Assembly: GCF_008017535.1 (NCBI RefSeq)
Contig: NZ_VRUA01000016.1
Coordinates: 1-64,000 of the forward strand
Length of the DNA stretch: 64,000 nucleotides
Direction: 5' to 3'
Origin: Ottowia flava
GTDB lineage: Bacteria > Pseudomonadota > Gammaproteobacteria > Burkholderiales > Burkholderiaceae_C
The notes under the pieces are model-generated. The model saw nothing but the letters and a program-made list of their open reading frames with translations, was not told where the DNA came from and made no database searches. Below, piece after piece: positions 9,368-15,953 of this stretch. Numbering within the stretch: position 1 is the first letter of the stretch; the number at the start of each line of letters is the position of its first letter. The translations under genes were made by a program, and so were the position numbers.

Positions 9368-9398
9368 TCAGTGTGCACACATGTTGTGTGCACACTGA
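9368..9398. promoter_or_regulatory. Perfect 13-bp inverted repeat
   Basis: TCAGTGTGCACAC, spacer ATGTT, then GTGTGCACACTGA, with all 13 pairs matching. No T-tract follows on either strand, so an operator is more likely than a terminator. It sits between the 3' end of the flavodoxin-like gene and the 5' end of the LuxR gene, both on the minus strand. Confidence 0.55.
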
Positions 9399-9457
9399 GG
9401 CAGCCCAGCGCCAGCCTGCCTCAGTAGGGCATCGGCTGACGCCGCTCACCCTTCGGC

Positions 9458-10015
9458 TCAGGCGCGGCCCAGTCGCTGCAACGTGCTGGCAACGCGCGCG
9501 CCGAGCGCCTTGGCCGTGTCGAGATCGCCTTGCACCATCTCCGCAGGGCTGGCGTCAGCCGGCGAAGTCACCATGACGCCGGCAAAGCCGCCAACGTAGT
9601 TCGGGTCGCCCCGACCCGCAGCCTTGGTGTTGGAGGGCACGACGCCGTTGCCGACCCACAGTCCACCGTGCTGCATCGACAGGTGGTAGAGGTAATCGAG
9701 CGTGCCGTGCTTGTCGCCGTTCATGGTGGCACTGTTGGTGAAGCCGGCGAACAGCTTGTCGCGCCAGCCGCCGGCGGCCCAGACCTTACTGGAGGCGTCG
9801 GCCACGCGTTTGAACTGCCAGCTGGGGCCGCCCATGTAGGTCGGGCTACCGAGGATGATGGCGCCGGCAGCGGCCAGCTTGTCCCAGCCGCCCTCGGGCA
9901 GTTCGCCCTCGGCGCTGATCGACAGCAATTCGGCACCAGCGCCTTCGGCCACGGCCTCGGCCACGCGCTGGGTGTGCCCGTAACCGGAATGGAAGAGAAC
10001 AACGATATTTTTCAT
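9458..10015 (-). CDS. Flavodoxin-like NAD(P)H-dependent quinone reductase
   Basis: 185-residue WrbA/flavodoxin-fold protein. It begins with the FMN phosphate loop (VVLFHSGYGHTQRVAEAVA) and keeps the second FMN loop GSPTYMGGPSWQFK and the AGFTNSATMNGDK segment. It probably reduces quinones or related electrophiles with two electrons in the cytoplasm. The ATG at 10015 gives the usual MKNIVVL start; an ATG two codons upstream is possible. It is the last gene of a minus-strand run pirin-DoxX-flavodoxin, divergent from a LysR gene. This grouping is common in proteobacteria and suggests response to oxidative or electrophile stress. Confidence 0.9.
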   Translation of the reverse strand: MKNIVVLFHSGYGHTQRVAEAVAEGAGAELLSISAEGELPEGGWDKLAAAGAIILGSPTYMGGPSWQFKRVADASSKVWAAGGWRDKLFAGFTNSATMNGDKHGTLDYLYHLSMQHGGLWVGNGVVPSNTKAAGRGDPNYVGGFAGVMVTSPADASPAEMVQGDLDTAKALGARVASTLQRLGRA

Positions 10016-10048
10016 GTGCAAGTTCTTGAATTCAACGACTAGAGGTGT

Positions 10049-10456
10049 TCAGCGGCCGCGCTTGGCGTCCACGCTGAAGGCACCGGCGCCAAAGGCGGCG
10101 AAAGCCAGCAGACCGCCCGCGATGGCCAGGTTCTTGGTGAACATCAGCGTCTGCGTCATGACCTGTTCGGTCGGCACGGCCCAGTAGTTGTGGAAGAAGA
10201 AGCCAGCCGCCAGGGTGAATACCGCCAGGATCAGCGCGGCCCAGCGCGTCTGAAAGCCCACGAGCAGGAGCAAGCCGGCGCCCACTTCCACGAGGATGGC
10301 CAGCGCAGCGCCGATTTCGGGCACGGGCAGGCCCTTGGACGAGATGTAGCCCACGGTGCCGGCAAAGCCGCCGATCTTGCCGATGCCGGCAGGAATGAAC
10401 ATGTAGGCGATCAGCAGGCGGCCGATCAAGGCCAGGGGGTTTTGAAGAGAGGTCAT
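10049..10456 (-). CDS. DoxX-family membrane protein
   Basis: 135 residues with four predicted membrane helices. It starts LIGRLLIAYMFIPAGIGKIGG, the typical DoxX opening. GAALAILVEVGAGLLLLVG and ALILAVFTLAAGFFFHNYW follow, then a last helix near AIAGGLLAFAAFGAG. DoxX proteins are inner-membrane proteins tied to redox stress and thiol balance; the exact reaction is not settled. It lies 33 bp before the flavodoxin-like gene. A strong hairpin separates it from pirin. Confidence 0.9.
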   Translation of the reverse strand: MTSLQNPLALIGRLLIAYMFIPAGIGKIGGFAGTVGYISSKGLPVPEIGAALAILVEVGAGLLLLVGFQTRWAALILAVFTLAAGFFFHNYWAVPTEQVMTQTLMFTKNLAIAGGLLAFAAFGAGAFSVDAKRGR

Positions 10457-10554
10457 GGTGAGGGTCCTTGGTAAAAAAAGTGAGAGGGTTGAGGGAAGTT
10501 GTTGGTTTCAGGGGTTGGGGGAGCCCGCCAAGGCGGCGAGCACCCTTGAACGCT

Positions 10555-10588
10555 GCACGGCACGCCTGCCAAAGCCGGCGTGCCGTGC
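10555..10588. promoter_or_regulatory. 12-bp stem hairpin between pirin and DoxX genes
   Basis: GCACGGCACGCC (10555-10566) pairs perfectly with GGCGTGCCGTGC (10577-10588) around a ten-base loop. No U-tract follows on the minus strand. It may protect an mRNA 3' end, act as a partial terminator, or adjust expression of pirin against DoxX. Confidence 0.5.
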
Positions 10589-10637
10589 CTACGGTCGAAC
10601 CGAGGGCACCAGGGCCCGCAGGCCGAGGCGATGCGGT

Positions 10638-11339
10638 TCAAGGTGCCAGGTCGAACACGAGCACCTCGGCGTTCTTGCCGTGGTCCAGCTGGAGCGCGCT
10701 TTCGCCTTCCAACAGCGCGGCGTCACCGCCGCTCAGGTGCTGACCGTTCACGTCGAGCTCGCCGCGCACCAGGTGCACGTAAGCCTTGCGCTTGGGGTCG
10801 AGCTTCAGCGACGCCTGCTCGGCGCCGTCCAGCAGCCCGGCGTACATCGAAGCGTCGGCGTGGATCTTCACCGCGCCCGCATCGGGCTGACCGGAAGCCA
10901 CCAGCCGCAGCTGGCCGCGCTTGTCGGCCTCGGGCACCGTCTTCTGCTCGTAGCTGGGAGGAATGCCGCGCTGGTTCGGCTCGATCCAGATCTGCAGGAA
11001 GTGCGTGGTTTCGCCCTTGGCGTGGTTGAACTCGCTGTGTTGAACGCCGGTGCCGGCACTCATGCGCTGGACGTCACCGGGCGGAATGCCCTTGACGTTG
11101 CCCATGCTGTCGCGGTGCGCCAGGTTGCCTTCGAGCACGTAGCTGATGATTTCCATGTCGCGGTGGCCGTGTTCGCCAAAGCCCATGCCGGGGGCGACGC
11201 GGTCTTCGTTGATGACGCGCAGATTGCCCCAGCCCATGTGCGCGGGGTCGTAGTAGCCAGCGAACGAGAAGCTGTGGTTCGACTTCAGCCAGCCATGATC
11301 GGCATAGCCACGGTCCTGGGATTTTCTGAGGGTGATCAC
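10638..11339 (-). CDS. Pirin-family cupin protein
   Basis: 233-residue two-cupin protein, starting from a GTG at 11339. The GTG is preferred because it gives the family start VITLRKSQDRGYADHG and has AAAGGA eight bases upstream. The metal-binding cupin is clear: HSFSFAGYYDPAHMGWGNLR, then GFGEHGHRDMEIISYVLEG and AGTGVQHSEFNH, with the His residues and Glu expected of pirins. Some bacterial pirins are quercetin 2,3-dioxygenases; others act as redox-dependent partners of enzymes. It leads the operon with DoxX and the flavodoxin-like gene. Confidence 0.92.
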   Translation of the reverse strand: MITLRKSQDRGYADHGWLKSNHSFSFAGYYDPAHMGWGNLRVINEDRVAPGMGFGEHGHRDMEIISYVLEGNLAHRDSMGNVKGIPPGDVQRMSAGTGVQHSEFNHAKGETTHFLQIWIEPNQRGIPPSYEQKTVPEADKRGQLRLVASGQPDAGAVKIHADASMYAGLLDGAEQASLKLDPKRKAYVHLVRGELDVNGQHLSGGDAALLEGESALQLDHGKNAEVLVFDLAP

Positions 11340-11404
11340 GGGTGCAATCCTTTCTTCCTGTGTGCCGTTGCGGTCCGGGCGAGACACCGACCGGGGCAAC
11401 TGCA

Positions 11405-11419
11405 CTTGACATGGTCAAG
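11405..11419. promoter_or_regulatory. LysR-type operator (T-N11-A dyad)
   Basis: CTTGAC-ATG-GTCAAG is a perfect dyad. The T at 11406 and A at 11418 are separated by exactly 11 bases, the classic LysR box geometry. It lies in the divergent region between the pirin operon (66 bp upstream of its GTG) and the LysR gene, where an autoregulating LysR protein normally binds. Confidence 0.65.
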
Positions 11420-11496
11420 ACTGTACGCCGGGTAAGCACCCATGAGGCTTTGTCATGTTGACGTCATCATTCAAATAATTCAAACATTCAACCGCC

Positions 11497-12435
11497 ATGA
11501 CGGACAAACCGACTGATCTGCTGAACCCCGATGCATTTCGCATCCTGAATGCCATCGCCCGCAACGGCACGTTCGCTGGGGCCGCCCGCGAACTGGGCGT
11601 CGTACCCAGCGCACTGACATACCGGGTGCGGCAGATCGAGGACGCGCTGGACGTCCTGCTGTTTGACCGGTCCTCGCGCCAGGCGCGCCCCACCGAGGCA
11701 GGCGCCGAACTGCTGGCTCAGGGCGAACGGCTGCACCGCGAGGTCAACGCCGTGGTCAACCGGGTCAAGCGCGTGGCCACCGGCTGGGCGCCTCAGTTCA
11801 CGATCGCTGCCGACGGGCTGATCTCACAGTCGGCGCTGATGGAACTGGTAGAAGCCTTCTATGCGCTCAATCCCCCCACGCGTCTGCGCCTGCGCGACGA
11901 AATCCTGAGCGGCACCGTGGGCGCCGTGGCCTCGGGCCAAGCCGATCTGGCGCTCGGGGCCATCCTCGAGCCTTCGAGCGCGGCCAACCTGAAGGCCTTG
12001 CCGCTGGGTCAGGTGCGCTTTGTGTACGCGGTCGCGCCGCACCACCCGCTGGCCGCAGCGCCGGAGCCGCTGTCGGACGTCGACCTGCTGAAATACCGGG
12101 GCATCGTCGTGGCCGATTCAGTCCAGAGCGGCGTCACCCAGTCGTTTGGGCTGCTCGAGGGACAGGACACGCTCACCGTCTCGAGCCTCGCGGCCAAGCT
12201 GGATGCGCAGGTGCGCGGCCTGGGCGCGGGTTTCCTGCCAGAGCCGATCGCCCGCCCCTATCTGGCCACCGGCCGGCTGGTCGAACGCCGCGTCGAGCGC
12301 TGCACGCGCGTGGCGCAACTTTCGTACGCCTGGCGCGCAGACGGCAACCCCGGCAAGGCGCTGGAGTGGTGGTTGGATCAACTCAAGAGCCCGATCACGC
12401 GTCGCGCGCTGCTGGAACAGCACGGCAGCGTGTAG
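11497..12435 (+). CDS. LysR-family transcriptional regulator
   Basis: 312 residues. The N-terminal winged helix reads FRILNAIARNGTFAGAAREL, then GVVPSALTYRVRQIEDAL, with TEAGAELLAQGERL leading into the linker helix. The rest is the two-lobed periplasmic-binding-like effector domain. It is transcribed away from pirin-DoxX-flavodoxin and very probably controls that operon through the T-N11-A dyad between them. The effector is unknown. The FAD-protein gene starts 10 bp after its stop, so the two may be cotranscribed. Confidence 0.93.
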   Translation: MTDKPTDLLNPDAFRILNAIARNGTFAGAARELGVVPSALTYRVRQIEDALDVLLFDRSSRQARPTEAGAELLAQGERLHREVNAVVNRVKRVATGWAPQFTIAADGLISQSALMELVEAFYALNPPTRLRLRDEILSGTVGAVASGQADLALGAILEPSSAANLKALPLGQVRFVYAVAPHHPLAAAPEPLSDVDLLKYRGIVVADSVQSGVTQSFGLLEGQDTLTVSSLAAKLDAQVRGLGAGFLPEPIARPYLATGRLVERRVERCTRVAQLSYAWRADGNPGKALEWWLDQLKSPITRRALLEQHGSV

Positions 12436-12445
12436 AGTAGGCGGC

Positions 12446-13510
12446 ATGAGCACAGCCCGCCGACCCTCTAGACATTTCGCCATCGTCGGTGCCGGCATCG
12501 CCGGACTGAGCTGTGCCCGGACGCTGCGGCAGGCCGGCCAACAGGTCAGCCTGTTCGATTGCGCTGACGCCGTGGGCGGCCGCATGGCCACCGAAGATTC
12601 GCCGTTCGGCAGCTTCGACACTGGCGCGCAGTACTTCACCGTGCGCGACGCCCGGTTCACCCGGGCACTCGAAGCCACGGCCCCCGACATTGCGCGCCGC
12701 TGGAGCGCCAGCGCGGTGCGCGTGCTCGACCCTGAAGGCCGCGTGGTCGAAGCGCCGCCCCCACCGCGCGAGGCCCACTGGGTCGCCACGCCCACCATGC
12801 GTGCCCTGCCCGAGCGCTGGGCCGCACCATTGGCCGCCGATGGCGCGCTGTCGCTGGACACCCGGGTGCTGCGCATCGAACGCGACGCGATGGACCCCAC
12901 GCGCTGGCAGCTGCTGACCCAACCGGGCGCCGACGCGCACCCCATCCGAGCCGGGTTTGACAGCGTTATCCTGGCTCTGCCCGCGTCAGACGCGCGCGAG
13001 CTGCTATCCAATTCGCAGCTGCTCACCGATCTGGCCAAGCCGTTGGAAGCCGTTGATGTGGCGCCTTGCTGGACGCTCACGGTCGCCTACCCCAACGCGG
13101 CGCAGCCAGGTCTCTACACGCTGGGCCCGCAGTGGAACGCGGCGCGCAGCACACACCACCGCGTGAGCTGGCTGACGCGCGAATCGTCCAAGCCTGGCCG
13201 CGGCCAGGTGGAGCGCTGGACCATTCAGGCCAGCCCCGAATGGTCGCGCGAGCACGAGGGCGACGATGCGCAGCGGGTCACCGAGAAACTGCGCAAGGCC
13301 TTCGCCGAGATCACCGGCATCCGCGCCACGCCCACGTACGCCCATGCCCAGCTGTGGCATCACGCCCAGACGATGAAGCCGTTGGGCCGGCCCTTCGTGT
13401 GGGATGCGCCGCGCCAGATCGGCCTGTGCGGCGACTGGTGCATTGGCAACCGGGTCGAGCACGCGTTCATCTCCGGTCTCGACTTGGCGTTGGCGGCGCT
13501 GGCGCGCTGA
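12446..13510 (+). CDS. FAD-dependent amine-oxidase-like protein
   Basis: 354 residues, start MSTARRPSRHFAIVGAG at the ATG 10 bp after the LysR stop. The dinucleotide-binding motif is VGAGIAGLSCARTLRQAG, followed by the GGRMATEDSPFGSFDTGAQYF segment (given here across residues about 40-62). The C-terminal FAD motif is GLCGDWCIGNRVEHAFISG. This layout matches small renalase-like NAD(P)/FAD proteins of proteobacteria. Renalases oxidise isomeric NAD(P)H; whether this one does is not known. Cytoplasmic, with no signal peptide. Confidence 0.85.
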   Translation: MSTARRPSRHFAIVGAGIAGLSCARTLRQAGQQVSLFDCADAVGGRMATEDSPFGSFDTGAQYFTVRDARFTRALEATAPDIARRWSASAVRVLDPEGRVVEAPPPPREAHWVATPTMRALPERWAAPLAADGALSLDTRVLRIERDAMDPTRWQLLTQPGADAHPIRAGFDSVILALPASDARELLSNSQLLTDLAKPLEAVDVAPCWTLTVAYPNAAQPGLYTLGPQWNAARSTHHRVSWLTRESSKPGRGQVERWTIQASPEWSREHEGDDAQRVTEKLRKAFAEITGIRATPTYAHAQLWHHAQTMKPLGRPFVWDAPRQIGLCGDWCIGNRVEHAFISGLDLALAALAR

Positions 13511-13624
13511 GGCGGCGTTCACAGGGCCACATCAATCGCCCTGCGTTCACCGGCCGCGAAGGCCTTCGCGCAGGTCCGCTCAGCATTCCGCCGCCCCATT
13601 TCAGCCAACCATACTGGCAGGCTC

Positions 13625-14587
13625 ATGGTCACAGGCCGCTTCGCCCCTTCCCCCACCGGCCCGCTGCACGCCGGCTCGCTGGTCGCCGCGCTCGCCAGCT
13701 GGCTGGACGTGCGCGCCCAGCGCGGACGCTGGCTGGTGCGCATTGAGGATGTCGACCTGCCGCGCTGCGTGCCCGGTGCGGATCGCCTGATCCTGCAGCA
13801 GCTGGCCGCCTGCGGCCTGGTGCCCGACGAGCCGCCGGTCTGGCAATCGCTGCGCGGCCCGCACTACGAAGCGGCCCTGCGGCGCCTGGTCGACGGTGGG
13901 CTGGCCTACGGCTGCGCCTGCTCGCGCAAGGACATCGCGCTGGCGCAGGCGGCGCTGGGGCGTTCGCCGGAGCGCGGTGTTGAACTGCCCTACCCTGGCA
14001 CCTGCCGGCCAGAGCGCGGCGGCTTGCGAGGCCTCACACCTAGGGCATGGCGCTTGCACATCGATCGTTGTGAACAAAACTGGCCTCCAAGGCTTGTGGG
14101 AGCTGCGCAAGCAGCTATCCATTTGGAAGCAAATCACCGCGGCACCGTCAACTGGTCAGACCGGCGACTGGGCCCGCAGCGGCAGGCCGTGGCCGAAGCG
14201 GTCGGCGATTTCGTGCTGCGCCGCGCGGACGGCCTGTGGGCCTACCAGTTGGCCGTCGTGGTGGACGACGCGGCCCAGGGCGTCACGCACATCGTGCGCG
14301 GCGAAGACCTCATCGACAACACGCCACGCCAGCTCGTGCTGCAGCGCGCATTGGGCCTGCCCCACCCAACCTACCTGCACACGCCGCTGGTGCTGGCCGA
14401 AGACGGCGAAAAGCTGAGCAAGCAGAACGGCGCTCTGGCGCTCGACACCTCCGACCCGCTGCCGCGGCTGCGCGCCGCCGCCGAACACCTCGGTCTGCCC
14501 GCCAACAACGCCGACACAGTCCCCGATGCCCTGGCGCAATGGGTCGGCGCGTGGCGCGAACGCTGGGCAACCCACGCTGACGCTTGA
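13625..14587 (+). CDS. gluQ: Glutamyl-Q tRNA(Asp) synthetase
   Basis: GluRS paralogue lacking the anticodon-binding domain; it attaches glutamate to queuosine in tRNA-Asp. The 320-residue product has the HIGH-equivalent PLHAGS at residues 13-18, RIEDVDLPR, the zinc-site cysteines (CACSRKD and TCRP) and the KMSKS-equivalent KLSKQ near residue 263. Compared with the E. coli protein as I recall it, the segment between the zinc site and the FVLRRADG strand is about 20 residues longer. That extra part is encoded by an interspersed repeat (14070-14135) read in frame. The gene converges on tRNA-Lys and its terminator. Confidence 0.92.
   Translation: MVTGRFAPSPTGPLHAGSLVAALASWLDVRAQRGRWLVRIEDVDLPRCVPGADRLILQQLAACGLVPDEPPVWQSLRGPHYEAALRRLVDGGLAYGCACSRKDIALAQAALGRSPERGVELPYPGTCRPERGGLRGLTPRAWRLHIDRCEQNWPPRLVGAAQAAIHLEANHRGTVNWSDRRLGPQRQAVAEAVGDFVLRRADGLWAYQLAVVVDDAAQGVTHIVRGEDLIDNTPRQLVLQRALGLPHPTYLHTPLVLAEDGEKLSKQNGALALDTSDPLPRLRAAAEHLGLPANNADTVPDALAQWVGAWRERWATHADA
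14070..14135 (-). repeat. Interspersed ~60-bp repeat, copy 4, inside gluQ
   Basis: Reverse-oriented full copy. The complement reads AAATGGATAGCTGCTTGCGC, then CAAGCCTTGGAGGCCAG and TTTTGTT. It lies wholly inside gluQ without a stop or frameshift and encodes about 22 residues ([20 protein letters not shown]). Confidence 0.8.
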
Positions 14588-14660
14588 GCGCACCGCCTCG
14601 ATCAGCTCCAGGTGTGAGAGGCCGAGGAGCACCGCGTGTTCAACCAGACGACGAGCCCAA

Positions 14661-14691
14661 AAGAAAAGGCCCTGTATCGCTACAGGGCCTT
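14661..14691 (-). terminator. Rho-independent terminator for tRNA-Lys
   Basis: An 11-bp perfect stem, AAGGCCCTGTA/TACAGGGCCTT (14666-14676 with 14681-14691), with a TCGC loop. On the minus strand it is followed by TTCTT. It also lies downstream of the converging gluQ. Confidence 0.88.
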
Positions 14692-14700
14692 CGGTGTGGG

Positions 14701-14776
14701 TGGTAGGACGTGCAGGATTCGAACCTGCGACCAACGGATTAAAAGTCCGCTGCTCTACCAACTGAGCTAACGTCCC
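14701..14776 (-). tRNA. tRNA-Lys(TTT)
   Basis: 76-nt tRNA on the minus strand. Acceptor GGGACGT pairs with ACGTCCT. D-arm is AGCTCAGTTGGTAGAGC. Anticodon stem CGGAC-TTTTAAT-CCG carries TTT. T-arm is GCAGG-TTCGAAT-CCTGC, and CCA is encoded (14701-14703). Confidence 0.97.
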
Positions 14777-14818
14777 ACATTTCCCGCAACGCTTTGGCGT
14801 GTGCTGGAAAGCCTCGAA

Positions 14819-15628
14819 TTATAGCGCGCTTTTTTTGGGGTCTCGAGAAATTTCATCCAGCACCCATCCGGCCGCACAAAAACCGAAGCTGGCCGTGACG
14901 GCAACGGTGGATCCGTAGCCGCTGCAATTAAGTGAGCCGTCGACCCCCTCATCGCTTTCACAGGCTTCGGGCATCACCACGGTCTCACGGCTGAATACGG
15001 CCGGCACGCCGATGCGCTGACCGGCCTTGGGCGCGCGATGGTGCCGGCGCAGTCGGTAGCGCACTTGCGCGATCAGCGGGTCGTGCGTGACGTCGGCCAG
15101 ATCGGCGATGTCGACACGCTCGGCGTGCCGCTTGCCACCAGCCGCGCCCACGGTGATGAAACACCGGCCCTGCGCGCGCGCCCAGGCCGCCATGGCGACC
15201 TTGGCGCGCACCTGGTCGCAGGCGTCGATCACGGCGTCCACGGGCGCTGGCAGCAGGCCGGGCCAGTTGTCGGGTTCGACGAAATCGTCCACCGCATGAA
15301 CCACGCAGCCGGGGTGAATGCCGGCGATGCGCTCGCGCATGGCCTCCACCTTCGCTTGGCCGAGCGTGTCGGTCAGCGCATGGATCTGCCGGTTGACGTT
15401 GGATTCGGCGATGTGGTCCAGATCGACCAGCGTGAGCGCCGCCACGCCGCTGCGCGCCAGCGCCTCCGCTGCCCAGGACCCGACGCCGCCGATGCCAACC
15501 ACGGCCACGTGCGCCGCGCGGATGCGGGCCGCGCCGGCCTCGCCATACAGACGCGCCAAGCCGCCGAAGCGGCGCTCGGCATCGGCCGCATCGTCGGCGA
15601 TGGGGAGAGGGTTCACGGAAGCGTTCAT
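14819..15628 (-). CDS. tcdA: tRNA threonylcarbamoyladenosine dehydratase
   Basis: E1-like (ThiF/MoeB superfamily) enzyme that uses ATP to dehydrate t6A37 of tRNA to the cyclic form ct6A. The 269-residue product has the nucleotide-binding AAHVAVVGIGGVGSWAAEAL, the strand TLVDLDHIAESNVNRQ, and AVIDACDQVRAKVAM, all diagnostic of TcdA/CsdL. The C-terminal part keeps the family stretch SLNCSGYGSTVAVTASFGF. The ATG at 15628 gives a normal N-terminus; an upstream ATG would add 40 atypical residues. It follows tRNA-Lys in the same direction after its own 3' end, with divergent valS upstream. Confidence 0.93.
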   Translation of the reverse strand: MNASVNPLPIADDAADAERRFGGLARLYGEAGAARIRAAHVAVVGIGGVGSWAAEALARSGVAALTLVDLDHIAESNVNRQIHALTDTLGQAKVEAMRERIAGIHPGCVVHAVDDFVEPDNWPGLLPAPVDAVIDACDQVRAKVAMAAWARAQGRCFITVGAAGGKRHAERVDIADLADVTHDPLIAQVRYRLRRHHRAPKAGQRIGVPAVFSRETVVMPEACESDEGVDGSLNCSGYGSTVAVTASFGFCAAGWVLDEISRDPKKSAL

Positions 15629-15750
15629 CGGTTGGAAACCAGGCCTGACCTGTGCGACCGCACGGTTGGCGCCGATGGGCGCAGGCTGGGCGCGCATTTT
15701 AGTCAGGGGCGTGGAGCGGGGCGCAGCGGTGCGCGGCAGCGCTGGCATTC

Positions 15751-15819
15751 AAAAACTACTAATTTAATAGCTTCCCGCGCACATTCATGTAGGGCTGCAG
15801 CCCTATTTGGCTTGAATAC
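15751..15819 (+). repeat. Interspersed ~60-bp repeat, copy 5
   Basis: Forward copy in the tcdA-valS divergent region. ACTAATTTAATAGCTTCC and CGCGCA form the left half; GTAGGGCTGCAGCCC, then TATTTGGCTTGAAT, form the right half. Confidence 0.75.
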
Positions 15820-15953
15820 TCGATCCTTTGCGCGCCCGCACGCGGCACAGGGTGCGTCGGTAGAATGTCCCGTTTTCTGCCGCCTGCGCGGGCACTTGAG
15901 CCAGACAGCGCAGGGGCGTCGCCCTTCACGGCCGCTTCGGCCCATTCTTCACC

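Noticed and set aside
13000-13035. Possible reverse repeat in the FAD protein gene
   Set aside because: The match is limited to AATTGGATAGCAGCT and is no better than chance in coding DNA.
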